A stretch of 64,000 nucleotides of DNA. It comes from Paucimonas lemoignei. GTDB lineage: Bacteria > Pseudomonadota > Gammaproteobacteria > Pseudomonadales > Pseudomonadaceae. The notes under the pieces were generated by a model. It did not search any database. It saw nothing but the letters and a program-made list of their open reading frames with translations, and was not told where the DNA came from. How positions within the stretch are numbered: position 1 is the stretch's first letter; every line of letters starts with the position of its first letter. This document shows, piece after piece, positions 35,205 to 44,188 of this stretch. Location of the stretch: contig LS483371.1 of assembly GCA_900475325.1 (NCBI GenBank), positions 4,526,001 to 4,590,000 on the forward strand. The letters are read 5' to 3'. Position numbers and translations under genes: made by a program.

Positions 35205-36401
35205 ATGCCTTCCCTGAACACTACCGCTGCTGGTTCTGCCAGCGGCGAAAGCGCCACTGGCGCCAATCTGGCGATCGCGATTCTGGCTCTGGCCGGTTTT
35301 GTGATCGTGACCACCGAGTTTCTGATCATCGGGCTATTGCCTGCCATGGCCCGGGATCTGGGGATTTCCATCTCTGATGCCGGCCTGCTGGTCACCCTGT
35401 TTGCCTTCACGGTGATGCTGTTCGGTCCACCGCTGACGGCCATGCTGTCGCACCTGGATCGCAAGAAAACTTTCATTGCCATCCTGATGATCTTCGCCGC
35501 GTCCAATGCGCTGGCGGCGGTGTCGAGCAACATCTGGGTACTGGCGTTTGCGCGGTTCATCCCGGCGCTGGCATTGCCAGTGTTCTGGGGCACCGCCAGC
35601 GAAACCGCCGGTTTGATGGCCGGGCCGAAACAGGCAGGCAAGGCGGTCGCCAGGGTGTATCTGGGGATTTCCGCCGCCATGCTGTTTGGCATTCCGCTGG
35701 GCACGCTGTTCGCCGATGCGGTGGGCTGGCGTGGGGCGTTCTGGGCGTTGACCGTGCTCTCGCTGCTCATGGCGTTGCTGTTGTGGATGGTCATGCCGTC
35801 GATTGCCCCTACCGAGAAAGTCGGCTTGGCCAAGCAGGCAAAAATCCTCGCTGACCCGCGCTTCATCATCAATCTGCTGCTGTCGATTCTGCTGTTCACC
35901 GCGATGTTCACGGCCTACACCTATCTGGCCGACACCCTGGAACGCATCGCCATGGTGCCGCCTGCGCAAGTGGGCTGGTGGCTGATGGGCTTTGGTGCCG
36001 TTGGCCTGATCGGCAATGGTCTGGGCGGGCGCTACGTGGACGCCAGCCCGCTGGGCTCGACCATCGTTTTTGCCTTGCTGTTAGCCGTAGGCATGAGCGC
36101 CAGCGTGCCGGCCGCCGGTTCCGTGCCGTTGCTCTGCGCCGTGTTGCTGGTGTGGGGCGTCGCGCACACGGCGCTGTTTCCGATCTGCCAGATCCGCGTC
36201 ATGCAGACGGCGCCTCAGGCTCAGGCGCTGGCAGGCACCTTGAACGTCTCGGCGGCCAATGCCGGGATCGGTTTGGGTTCAGTTATTGGCGGGCTGACGA
36301 TTGATCAGCTGGGCTTGCCGGATGTGGGCCATGTAGCCGCTGCGATTGCACTACTGGCGATCGTTACAGCGCTGATTGCTATCCAAATGAAGAGAAAGTG
36401 A
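35205..36401 (+). CDS. MFS transporter, DHA1 drug-efflux type
   Basis: 398 residues, 12 predicted membrane spans. TTEFLIIGLLPAMARDLGIS in span 1 and the loop LDRKKTF (motif A position) are typical of sugar-efflux/arabinose-efflux-like DHA1 permeases (YdhP/AraJ group). Exports small molecules by proton antiport; substrate unknown. Probably controlled by the divergent LysR gene. An inverted repeat GTGACAAA/TTTGTCAC follows at 36422. Confidence 0.88.
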   Translation: MPSLNTTAAGSASGESATGANLAIAILALAGFVIVTTEFLIIGLLPAMARDLGISISDAGLLVTLFAFTVMLFGPPLTAMLSHLDRKKTFIAILMIFAASNALAAVSSNIWVLAFARFIPALALPVFWGTASETAGLMAGPKQAGKAVARVYLGISAAMLFGIPLGTLFADAVGWRGAFWALTVLSLLMALLLWMVMPSIAPTEKVGLAKQAKILADPRFIINLLLSILLFTAMFTAYTYLADTLERIAMVPPAQVGWWLMGFGAVGLIGNGLGGRYVDASPLGSTIVFALLLAVGMSASVPAAGSVPLLCAVLLVWGVAHTALFPICQIRVMQTAPQAQALAGTLNVSAANAGIGLGSVIGGLTIDQLGLPDVGHVAAAIALLAIVTALIAIQMKRK

Positions 36402-36421
36402 CCCACTAAACTGCTCGAAGT

Positions 36422-36446
36422 GTGACAAACCGCGACAATTTGTCAC
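36422..36446. repeat. 8-bp inverted repeat
   Basis: GTGACAAA-CCGCGACAA-TTTGTCAC. No U-run, so it is an operator for the cyclase gene downstream or a weak end signal for the MFS gene. Confidence 0.4.
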
Positions 36447-36564
36447 GCTATCGTCCAATAATGGCAAATGGCTCTTCCCAGTATGAAGCGGGAGGGCCAA
36501 ACTCCGCTATTTGCGCCTGAGCCACGGTATACAGGCGGTCAGCAGCAGATATCGGTAGAGCGCC

Positions 36565-37650
36565 ATGGTCAGTCACGACGGCAAGGGAAGGTCCTTTGCC
36601 AAACGAATTTATTGGGTACGCAGCCTTGGCGTTGGCATTGGTTTTTTCAGTGTCGCGGCAACGATGTACCTTCTGCGCCCGCCTGCGTGGGTCTGGGCGG
36701 CCATGCTCTGCAACGCGATTATCTGGCCACCAATTGCCCTGTGGCTGGCAACGCGCTCGCGCCAACCGTTCCACGCAGAAAAGCGCAACATTCTGGTCGA
36801 CTCCCTCGCAGGAGGCTTCTGGGCCGGGGCCATGGGCTTCAACCCACTGCCGACCGTGACCGTGCTGGCCATGATGGGCATGCATAACCTCGCAGCGGGC
36901 GGCAAGACGCTGTTCCTGCGCGGGACGCTGGCGCAAGTGATCGGCGCCGGGATCGCGGTGGTGTTGTTCCATCAGACCTTCACGTCCTACAGCACACCGT
37001 TGCAGATCTACGCATGCTTGCCGGTATTGATCCTGTACCCGATGTTTGTGGGTTACACCAGCTACCAGGTGGCGCACAAACTCAGTGAACACAAGCACAT
37101 TCTGGGCAAACTCAGCCGCACCGACAGCCTCACAGGCCTGATCAATCACGGTTCCTGGAAGGACCTGCTGCAACTGGAGTTCAGCCGCTGCCAGGTGTTG
37201 TCGCGTGAGACCTCCATTGCGCTGATCGACATTGATCACTTCAAGGCCATCAATGACACGCAAGGCCACATCATTGGTGACAGCGTGCTCAAACGCCTGA
37301 GCACCGCATTGGGTGCCAGCCTGCGAAGCAGTGACCTCGCCGGGCGCTACGGCGGCGATGAGTTTTGCGTGATCCTGCCCAACACCAGTGCGGTGCTGGC
37401 GTGGGAGACACTTGACCAATTGAGGGTCGATGTCAGCAACCTGCGCGACCCTCGCCTGCCGCATCTGAGACTGAGCCTGAGCATCGGCATCGCCACCTAC
37501 CGGCCGGACATGCCAGACGCAGCCACTTGGCTGAATGAGGCCGACAAGGCGCTGTACATCGCCAAAACCACGGGGCGCAACCGGGTGTGCTCGGCAGAAT
37601 CGAACGTGGTCTCATTCCAAAGGCTGGGCGTTGAACACTCGGGGCAATGA
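36565..37650 (+). CDS. diguanylate cyclase, MASE2-GGDEF
   Basis: 361 residues. The N-terminal MASE2 membrane sensor (about 15-180; several spans, IYWVRSLGVGIG start) is as in E. coli AdrA/DgcC. The GGDEF domain (about 195-350) has DIDHFKAINDTQGHIIGD (metal-binding Asp) and an intact RYGGDEFCVIL active site near residue 261. The inhibitory I-site RSSD lies five residues before it, so product inhibition is expected. It makes c-di-GMP, favouring sessile growth. No phosphodiesterase domain. Transcribed alone. Confidence 0.92.
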   Translation: MVSHDGKGRSFAKRIYWVRSLGVGIGFFSVAATMYLLRPPAWVWAAMLCNAIIWPPIALWLATRSRQPFHAEKRNILVDSLAGGFWAGAMGFNPLPTVTVLAMMGMHNLAAGGKTLFLRGTLAQVIGAGIAVVLFHQTFTSYSTPLQIYACLPVLILYPMFVGYTSYQVAHKLSEHKHILGKLSRTDSLTGLINHGSWKDLLQLEFSRCQVLSRETSIALIDIDHFKAINDTQGHIIGDSVLKRLSTALGASLRSSDLAGRYGGDEFCVILPNTSAVLAWETLDQLRVDVSNLRDPRLPHLRLSLSIGIATYRPDMPDAATWLNEADKALYIAKTTGRNRVCSAESNVVSFQRLGVEHSGQ

Positions 37651-37673
37651 TCTGAACCCGCCGGGCGTCGAAC

Positions 37674-38399
37674 TCAAGTCACTTTCCCTGTATCAGCGCC
37701 CGTGCAGAGATTATCCAGCAGCCACTGCGGCGAATGTTCTTCGAATAATTGAATCAGCGGTTTATCGAGTTTGAGTGCACCGTACAGTGCCTCTTCTCTA
37801 TTGAGATGGCCTTGCTGAACCGTGCGGTAATCGCGGGGGTAAATACTTTGCTCAATGGGCATCAGTGCGTCGAAGTGCTCAAGCAGGCCTACAAACACCA
37901 ACCTGCGCTCCACGGTGTGGCGCGTTGTGGCGATGAGTTTGACAAAGTACGCGCTGTCTTGCTGACGAAGGGCCTGCATGGCGGCAAACCGCTCGGCCAG
38001 GGTATAAGGCGCCGCCTGATCGAAGATCATGCAACATAACAACGTACGCGGCATTTCGTTGAGTGGGTTGACGGTAACTTTATAGCGCCGATGCAGAGAC
38101 AGGACAAAGTAGGCGCATTTTTCGGCGAGCAGCCTGTGCCGTGAGCCGCCTGGCACCGCCAGATGATCCAGCCCCGGCGTTTTGCGCCCTTCGCGGCTGA
38201 CCTGCCGGGAGAACTTCTCCAGCGCTCCTTGCGGCCCGAGCAGCCTGGCCTGCAAATCACACAGCTGGGGTTGCGACAGCTTGCGCTGCCTGGCCACCAA
38301 TCGATTGAAACAATCAACAATATCGGTACGGGGCAACGACGACACATGCCTGAATGTCGCCTGCAACTGAGTGCCTTCCCTTTTCATCATGACGCCCAT
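37674..38399 (-). CDS. unknown cytoplasmic protein, 241 aa
   Basis: 241 residues; AAGGGAG seven bases before the ATG supports this start. Mostly helical, basic N-terminal half (VARQRKLSQPQLCDLQARLL), Arg-rich centre (RHRLLAEKCAYFVLSLHRRY) and a cysteine pair in TLLCCMIFDQ. No signal peptide or membrane span. I recognise no family. Its stop faces the end of the cyclase gene (convergent). The upstream 400 bases are AT-rich. Confidence 0.6.
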   Translation of the reverse strand: MGVMMKREGTQLQATFRHVSSLPRTDIVDCFNRLVARQRKLSQPQLCDLQARLLGPQGALEKFSRQVSREGRKTPGLDHLAVPGGSRHRLLAEKCAYFVLSLHRRYKVTVNPLNEMPRTLLCCMIFDQAAPYTLAERFAAMQALRQQDSAYFVKLIATTRHTVERRLVFVGLLEHFDALMPIEQSIYPRDYRTVQQGHLNREEALYGALKLDKPLIQLFEEHSPQWLLDNLCTGADTGKVT

Positions 38400-38795
38400 C
38401 GTTCAACTCCCTTTTATTATTAATAAGTAGCGGCCCCGCCATTAAAGTCAGGTTGTTCATCAGAAAAGGATCATCAAGGACACAACCCGATAGAACGCAG
38501 CACTGCCGGGCCTCACACGCGCTGCAGGACATTTACGATTAACGAAACATAAATAAGATTAATTAGCCGGAAGAGAAGTTTCCTACACAACTGACAGAAA
38601 TATTACCTCCTGTGCAACACCGCTAGCGCCGCTCCGCAATACTTGTTTCGGAAGAAAAGATAAACGCCTGAAATCATAAATACAATCAGCCAACCCAAAA
38701 AAATTGGATCCACCCATAACTTACTTATATAAGTCTTATTTACCTCACAACAATAGGAAACAGCCCACAACAACAATCGGTGTGGGCTGACAGAC
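38400..38795. other. AT-rich intergenic region
   Basis: About 395 bases. It holds the promoter side of the 241-aa gene and, on the minus strand, a 36-codon open frame with one hydrophobic segment (38603-38713), not called because its GTG lacks a ribosome site. A stem-loop at 38761-38789 ends the VOC gene transcript. Confidence 0.45.
38761..38789 (-). terminator. stem-loop after the VOC gene
   Basis: Perfect 9-bp stem CAGCCCACA/TGTGGGCTG with an 11-base loop, 7 bases beyond the VOC stop. The following T-run is short, so termination may be partial. Confidence 0.55.
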
Positions 38796-39260
38796 TTAGG
38801 CCTGTTTGAACATTTCCTGCGCGCGGCGGTGGATTTCTTCGGGGGACAACTCCTCTTTATGAGTGGCGATAAACCAGACATGCCCATAAGGGTCGCGCAA
38901 CGTGCCGCTGCGATCGCCGTAGAATTGATCGGTCATCGGCATGACCTGCTCTGCGCCCGCTTCAAGCGCCCGCTGAAACACCTGATCGGCGTCCTCAACG
39001 TACAAGTACAGGCCGGACGGCACTTTGCCGAGGGTTTCCGGGCTGCCCAATACGCCTTCGTCACAGGGCTCGCCGAGCATCAGCATGGAATTGCCGACAC
39101 GCAAGGCCGCGTGGGCGACTCGCCCGTCCGGGCTGTCGAGACGGAAGTCCTGCACGGCACCAAAGGCTTTTTTGTAAAACTCGATGGCCTCGGAAGCGCC
39201 TTTGACGCCCAAGTAAATCGTCAGGCTGTGATAGTCATCGGGTATGGATTGAACACTCAT
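38796..39260 (-). CDS. VOC/PhnB-like glyoxalase-fold protein
   Basis: 154 residues. Single VOC unit pair with SLTIYLGVKGASEAIEFYKK at the start, HAALRVGNSMLMLGEP in the middle and GDRSGTLRDPYGHVWFIAT near the end, the PhnB/3-demethylubiquinone-like subfamily. Metal ligands are not all evident. It is last in the ECF42-associated gene set and separated by 30 bases from the SnoaL-like gene, so it is co-transcribed. It may act on a stress-related small molecule. Confidence 0.85.
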   Translation of the reverse strand: MSVQSIPDDYHSLTIYLGVKGASEAIEFYKKAFGAVQDFRLDSPDGRVAHAALRVGNSMLMLGEPCDEGVLGSPETLGKVPSGLYLYVEDADQVFQRALEAGAEQVMPMTDQFYGDRSGTLRDPYGHVWFIATHKEELSPEEIHRRAQEMFKQA

Positions 39261-39290
39261 TTGCTGGTTCTCCTTAGGTGGTCGTCACGA

Positions 39291-39740
39291 TCAAGGCTGC
39301 AGATCGAACAACGCCTTGCCGCTCTCCATGTCGAACGGCGCCGAAAAATGCTCATGGACGGCTTTCCAGCCCTCGGCCGTGCGCCTGAAGCCTGCGCTGG
39401 CACGCATCCAGGACGATTGAGTGACGCCGTTCTCGTCGGCCGCGCCGCAACTGTTCAGCCAGTGAGCCAGGGCGAACTGCTCATCGCCATGCACCACCAG
39501 TTCGCGTTGCGCGAACACCATCGGGCCTGGGCACATGCCCAGGCAGAACTTCCAATGCGTGCGATAGGCGTCGATGCCCTTGAACTGCAGCGCGATGATC
39601 GCGTCGTAGGCGACGATTTCAGGGGCGTAATAGCTCATGATCAGGTCCAGATCCTTGTCTCGAATGGCTGCGCTCCATTGTTCAATCAGGCTCTGGATCT
39701 GCTGCTGGGTGCTGTGCTGTTCAGCTTTGATTGCGTTCAT
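39291..39740 (-). CDS. SnoaL/NTF2-like protein
   Basis: 149 residues. Cone-shaped alpha+beta fold of the NTF2/SnoaL class: IEQWSAAIRDKDLDLIMSYY, EIVAYDAI, a central sheet with ELVVHGDEQFALAHWL, and a C-terminal GWKAVHEHFSAPF. Its start overlaps the stop of the DGPF gene by 20 bases, so translation is coupled. In ECF42 clusters such proteins are usual companions; the chemical role is unknown. Confidence 0.82.
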   Translation of the reverse strand: MNAIKAEQHSTQQQIQSLIEQWSAAIRDKDLDLIMSYYAPEIVAYDAIIALQFKGIDAYRTHWKFCLGMCPGPMVFAQRELVVHGDEQFALAHWLNSCGAADENGVTQSSWMRASAGFRRTAEGWKAVHEHFSAPFDMESGKALFDLQP

Positions 39741-40119
39741 ACGTCATCTCCTGACAGGCGGGATCTGCGCTGTGCTGCAGATTGAGGGTGCGTACTGGCC
39801 GGACTTCTACGCTGCCGACCCGGGCGGCGGGCACATTGGCGGCGATCTGGATCGCTTCATTGAGGTCACGGGCGTCGATCAAGTAAAAACCGGCCAGTTG
39901 TTCTTTGGTTTCAGCAAAGGGACCGTCGGTGATCATCACTTTGCCGTTGCGCTTGCGCACGGTGGTGGCGGTCTGCACCGATTCCAAGGGTTCGGCCGCC
40001 AGCATATGGCCGCTGGCTTGCACCGATTGGGCATAGGCCAGGCATTCATCGTCCCGAGGGCTGTCAGGGTGCGAATGCAGGGTCTGTTCGTTGCTGTAAA
40101 TCAGGCAAAGGTATTTCAT
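39721..40119 (-). CDS. YCII/DGPF-domain protein
   Basis: 132 residues from ATG 40119 (MKYLCLIYSNE). Contains the DGPF signature (VMITDGPFAETKEQLAGFYL) that gives the family its name, plus RVGSVEVRPV near the end. DGPF proteins are the conserved partners and targets of ECF42 sigma factors. An ECF42-type promoter lies immediately upstream (40153-40179), and GGAG precedes the ATG. Confidence 0.92.
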   Translation of the reverse strand: MKYLCLIYSNEQTLHSHPDSPRDDECLAYAQSVQASGHMLAAEPLESVQTATTVRKRNGKVMITDGPFAETKEQLAGFYLIDARDLNEAIQIAANVPAARVGSVEVRPVRTLNLQHSADPACQEMTYERNQS

Positions 40120-40152
40120 GACGTCCTCCATTACAGGTCTCTGCAGGAGGTA

Positions 40153-40179
40153 GTCGCCTGGGCTTGCCGGAAATCGACA
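40153..40179 (-). promoter_or_regulatory. ECF42-type promoter
   Basis: On the minus strand TGTCGA (-35, 40179-40174), a 17-base spacer and CGAC (-10, 40156-40153). This is the bipartite TGTCGA/CGWC motif described for ECF42 sigma factors, placed 34 bases before the ATG of the DGPF gene. It implies control of the DGPF-SnoaL-VOC set by the neighbouring sigma factor. Confidence 0.75.
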
Positions 40180-40219
40180 GGTGTTACGCCAGAATTTTTC
40201 TGTTCAAGGCTCGGCGGGT

Positions 40220-41488
40220 TCAGGCTCGGGATTGCAGGTCATCCAGGCAGCGCTGGAGAAACTGCCGGTCGACGGTCTGCCTGGCCAGCGGTATGGCTTT
40301 TTGGTACGCGGCGCAGGCCTCGGCGATCTGCCCTGCGCGGCAGCACAGGTCGGCTTTGGCGGCCCAGGCCAGGTGGTAATCCTGTAATTGGCCGCCAAGC
40401 AATAAATCGTCAATCAGCGCGAGCCCCGCCTCGGGCCCACGCAGCATGGCCACCGCCACCGCCCGGTTGAGCGCCACGACCGGGGATTCACTAAGGCGCA
40501 CCAGCACGTCGTACAGACCGACGATTTGCGCCCAATCAGTCTCTTCGGCCCAGGCCGTCTCAGCGTGAACGGCGGCAATCGCAGCCTGCACGCTGTAGGC
40601 GTTATGCCGTCCTGAACGCAGGGCTTTTTCCACCAGCGTCTGGCCTTCGGCAATCATGGCTCGATCCCACAGGCGGCGATCCTGTTGGTCGAGCAGGATC
40701 GGCTCGCCGCTGGCTGAAACTCGCGCCTGACGACGGGCCTCGGTGAGCAGCATCAGCGCCAGCAGCCCGCACACGTGCGGCTCAGGCAACAGGTCGAGCA
40801 ACAAGCGCCCCAGGCGAATGGCCTCGGCGGACAATTCACTGCGCAGCAACTCATCGCCGGACGAGGCGAAATAACCTTCGTTGAAGACCAGATAAATGAC
40901 CTGCAACACGGCGTCCAGGCGTTCGGGCAGTTCACCAAGGCTTGGCACTTCATAGGGGATGCGGGCGTCACGGATCTTGTTCTTGGCGCGCACGATGCGT
41001 TGCGCCACGGTGGAGGGCGTCATCAGGAACGCGCGGGCAATTTCTTCGGTGGTCAGGTCGCACACTTCCCGCAGGGTCAGTGCGATCTGCGCCTCTTGCG
41101 TCAACGCCGGGTGGCAGCAGATGAAGATCAAGCGCAGACGATCATCCTCGACGCTGTCCAAATCGGGCGCTTGCCCCTGCATCTGGCTTTCAAGCTCGCG
41201 GGCCATCTGCACCAGCGAGGCATCAAAACGCGAGCGGCGGCGCAGGCTGTCGATCGCCTTGAAACGGCCAGTCGAAATCAACCAGGCGCGGGGGTTGTAC
41301 GGCAAGCCGGTGTGCGGCCATTGCTCGACGGCGGCGATGAAGGCGTCCTGCAAGGCTTCTTCGGCCAGTTCGAAATGACCCAGCAGACGGATCAGCGTCG
41401 CCAGTACACGACGCGATTCCTGCCGGTATAAGGCCTCTACCTGGGAGTGGATCGCCTGCGCATCGGTGCGCGAGAAATGGTGGTTCAT
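40220..41488 (-). CDS. ECF42-type RNA polymerase sigma factor
   Basis: 422 residues from ATG 41488. Sigma-2 region (about 20-90, LAEEALQDAFIAAVEQWP), sigma-4 region (about 115-175, TLREVCDLTTEEIARAFL and STVAQRIVRAKNKIRDARI), then a long C-terminal extension (about 180-420) with EVPSLGELPERLDAVLQVIY, VFNEGYFAS and TPR-like helices. The extension is the defining trait of the ECF42 group and is needed for activity. No anti-sigma factor gene is present, as expected. DGPF, SnoaL and VOC genes follow in the same direction. Confidence 0.93.
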   Translation of the reverse strand: MNHHFSRTDAQAIHSQVEALYRQESRRVLATLIRLLGHFELAEEALQDAFIAAVEQWPHTGLPYNPRAWLISTGRFKAIDSLRRRSRFDASLVQMARELESQMQGQAPDLDSVEDDRLRLIFICCHPALTQEAQIALTLREVCDLTTEEIARAFLMTPSTVAQRIVRAKNKIRDARIPYEVPSLGELPERLDAVLQVIYLVFNEGYFASSGDELLRSELSAEAIRLGRLLLDLLPEPHVCGLLALMLLTEARRQARVSASGEPILLDQQDRRLWDRAMIAEGQTLVEKALRSGRHNAYSVQAAIAAVHAETAWAEETDWAQIVGLYDVLVRLSESPVVALNRAVAVAMLRGPEAGLALIDDLLLGGQLQDYHLAWAAKADLCCRAGQIAEACAAYQKAIPLARQTVDRQFLQRCLDDLQSRA

Positions 41489-41551
41489 GCCCTGCCCTCG
41501 TGGGGTCTGCATGAATATTAGCTTCATCCAGACCGAACGAGAGGCAGGCGG

Positions 41552-42859
41552 TCAGCGAACCAGCAATGCGTCGACTTTCATGCCTTTATGCAGGCCGAAC
41601 ACGGCGGCGGTCAGCAGGCCAACACCGCCCATCACGGCGACGTAGGCGACACACACCCAGGGGCTCCAAGGCATCAGTGCGATCAACATCAACGGCGTGG
41701 TGCTGGCCCATAGTGCATAGGCGATGTTGTAGGTGAACGAAATGCCCGACACCCGGATGTCTGCCGGAAACAGGCCGACCATCACCGAGGGCACCACCCC
41801 GACAATGCCGCACGCCAACCCGGCAATCGCGTAGGCAATGCTCGGCGCCAGCCATTGGCCAATCAGGCTGGCATACAACAGCGCGATACCCAGCGGCAGG
41901 ATGGCGCTGTAAACCAGCACGGCGCGCCATGCACCGATGCGGTCGACCAGCATGCCAGCCAGCACGCAGCCGATATTCAGGAACACGATGCCCACGCTGC
42001 TCAGGGCGAAGGTATGGCTGGCGCTCATGCCGAAGCTTTTTTGCATGACGGTCGGGGTAATAACCACCAGCACCACCACCGCAGAGGTCAGCACGCACGT
42101 CAGCAAGGCAGCGGGCAACAGCGACTGGCGATGTTCGCGCAGCACGGCTTTCAACGGCAACTCGGTGACGGCTTGACGCTGTTCCTGCATCGCCATGAAC
42201 ACCGGGGTTTCGCTGAGCCAACGACGCAGCCACACGCCAACCACACCAAATACACCGCCCAGCAGGAACGGGATGCGCCAGGCCCAGTCGAGGATTTCCG
42301 CGGGGGTAAAGACTTTCGCCAGCCAGGTGGCGACCAGCGCCCCCAGCAGATAACCAAAGGTCAGCCCGGCCTGCAGCACGCCCAGGGCATAACCGCGATG
42401 GGCCTTGGGCGCGTGCTCGGCGACGAACACCCAGGCGCTCGGCACCTCGCCCCCCACCGCCGCGCCTTGCAGGATGCGCAACGCCAGCAGGATCAAAGGT
42501 GCCCAGTAACCAATCTGCGCGTAGGTCGGCATGATGCCGATCAGCAGGCAAGGCAAGGCCATCATCAGGATGCTCAGGCTGAACACCCGCTTGCGTCCCA
42601 GTTTGTCGGCGAAGTGCGCCATCAGGATGCCGCCCAGCGGCCGCGCCAGATAACCGGTGACGAAAATCCCGAAGCTTTGCAGCAGACGCAGCCATTCCGG
42701 CATTTCCGGCGGGAAAAACAGCTGGCTCAGCGTCAGCGCAAAGAACACGAAAATGATGAAGTCATAGATCTCAAGCGCCCCGCCCAGCGCCGCCAGGCCC
42801 AGGGTTTTGTAGTCAGCGCGAGAGAACGGCTGGGGACGTGCTCGAACAATGGCCGTCAT
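41552..42859 (-). CDS. MFS transporter, metabolite:H+ symporter family
   Basis: 435 residues, 12 spans. Landmarks of the MHS branch: ALGGALEIYDFIIFVFF in span 1 (acidic residues in the membrane), FADKLGRKRVFSLSI loop, LQGAAVGGEVPSAWVFVAEH and a second-half loop MLVDRIGAWRA. This branch imports citrate, dicarboxylates or osmolytes such as proline-betaine with protons. Specificity cannot be set here. ATG at 42859 preferred over 42877; neither ribosome site is strong. Confidence 0.88.
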   Translation of the reverse strand: MTAIVRARPQPFSRADYKTLGLAALGGALEIYDFIIFVFFALTLSQLFFPPEMPEWLRLLQSFGIFVTGYLARPLGGILMAHFADKLGRKRVFSLSILMMALPCLLIGIMPTYAQIGYWAPLILLALRILQGAAVGGEVPSAWVFVAEHAPKAHRGYALGVLQAGLTFGYLLGALVATWLAKVFTPAEILDWAWRIPFLLGGVFGVVGVWLRRWLSETPVFMAMQEQRQAVTELPLKAVLREHRQSLLPAALLTCVLTSAVVVLVVITPTVMQKSFGMSASHTFALSSVGIVFLNIGCVLAGMLVDRIGAWRAVLVYSAILPLGIALLYASLIGQWLAPSIAYAIAGLACGIVGVVPSVMVGLFPADIRVSGISFTYNIAYALWASTTPLMLIALMPWSPWVCVAYVAVMGGVGLLTAAVFGLHKGMKVDALLVR

Positions 42860-43021
42860 AGGAACCCCGGTCACCATGGATGAATTGGACGCGACAACCC
42901 GTCGCAGGGCGCGAAGAATAGCAAACTCGCAGGGGATGAGTGCGGCGGGTTGCTGACTGGTGGGTCTAGTATGTTAGGCAAACCGAGTTGTTCTTATCGC
43001 GAGCAAGCGGGTTCAGACACT

Positions 43022-43131
43022 GATCCTGTGGGAGCGAGCTTGCTCGCGAAGGGTCCGGAACTGCCAGTACATCTCTGAGGCTGAACCAATGCTTTCGCGA
43101 GCAAGCTCGCTCCCACAGGATCTGGTTTGTT
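43022..43131. repeat. REP pair (GGGAGCGAGCTTGCTCGCGA type)
   Basis: GATCCTGTGGGAGCGAGCTT and its exact complement face each other over 110 bases, between the MHS transporter and the LysR gene. Confidence 0.88.
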
Positions 43132-43195
43132 CAAATACGGCGAGTTATCGTTCTTCGGGGCCAAGCCTGCCTCCAACAGATGACCAACCACTCGA

Positions 43196-44101
43196 TCACC
43201 CCATCTGCCCCACCAGCCAGACCAGAAACTCTTTCACCGGGGTTTGCCGCTCCCGGCCCGGCGTGCAGGCGGCGATGTAATGGGGGCCGGGCAGCAAGAC
43301 GTCGGGGCGATACGGCACCAGCAATCCCTTGGCGACGCTGTCAGCCACCAGCACATTGCTGGCCAGCACCAGGCCCTGACCTGCGATGGCTGCACTCAAG
43401 GCGAAATGTTCGTCGTCATACTCACGCATCAGGGCCTGGCCAAGCCACTCCTGATGCCCAGCCGCCGTACACCAGGTTGCCCAGTCCACCTTGTAACCGC
43501 CGGGCATTTGCCAGCGCAGGTTGATCAACTCCACGCGGTCATGGGCCTGGGGACGGGCCATGGCCGGAGCGGCATAGACTGAAAAATATTCAGCCATCAG
43601 AGGTTCGCTGAACAACGCAGGGTCAGGGCGGCTGGCCGTGCGGATTGCCAGGTCGACGCTGGAGTCACGCAACAAATCCACCAGCTCGTTGCTGGTTTCC
43701 ACCCGCACATTAATGTGCGGCTGAGCCTGATAGAAATCCCCCAGTCGCGGGATCAACCAGGCTGCGGCCAAGGCTGGCGTGGTGGCCAGCACCAGGGTCT
43801 GCGCATCGGCCTCAGGCTTCAGTTGGGCAAGACTGGCGCTGATGTCCAGCAGCGCCCGGTGCGCATGCCGATAGAGTCGTTCACCCTCGACGGTCAGGCG
43901 CACCCCACTGCCGGAACGACTGAACAGCATCACGCCAACCCACGCTTCCAGCGCCTTGACCTGATAGGACACCGCTCCCGGGGTGACGAAAAGCTCGTCA
44001 GCCGCCGCCTTGAAACTGCCCGTGCGAGCCGCCACCTCGAACGTGCGATAGGCGGTGAGCGGTATTTTCGTGAACAAGGCGGACCTCGGGTCATGCATCA
44101 A
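43196..44101 (-). CDS. LysR-family regulator (GcvA-like)
   Basis: 301 residues. N-terminal HTH with TAYRTFEVAARTGSFKAAAD and TPGAVSYQVKALE, the GcvA/AmpR-type pattern. The sensor domain has SVDLAIRTASRPDP and ends with the family's GREKxTPVKEFLVWL (here GRERQTPVKEFLVWLVGQ). It is divergent from the PACE efflux gene at 44189, 87 bases away, and so is probably its regulator. Confidence 0.9.
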   Translation of the reverse strand: MMHDPRSALFTKIPLTAYRTFEVAARTGSFKAAADELFVTPGAVSYQVKALEAWVGVMLFSRSGSGVRLTVEGERLYRHAHRALLDISASLAQLKPEADAQTLVLATTPALAAAWLIPRLGDFYQAQPHINVRVETSNELVDLLRDSSVDLAIRTASRPDPALFSEPLMAEYFSVYAAPAMARPQAHDRVELINLRWQMPGGYKVDWATWCTAAGHQEWLGQALMREYDDEHFALSAAIAGQGLVLASNVLVADSVAKGLLVPYRPDVLLPGPHYIAACTPGRERQTPVKEFLVWLVGQMG

Positions 44102-44188
44102 TTGAATTGAGGGGGGCTCAATTTATCTCATTTTTGCTCGTGCGGACCCTTCATTAGCCTGATCGCATTCCAACAGAAGGACACCACC

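Noticed and set aside
38603..38713. 36-codon minus-strand frame with one hydrophobic segment
   Set aside because: Its only start is a GTG without ribosome site and there is no known small-protein match; left as a possibility only.
41855..42883. 342-codon plus-strand frame over the MHS transporter
   Set aside because: Gln/His-rich antisense shadow of the transporter gene.
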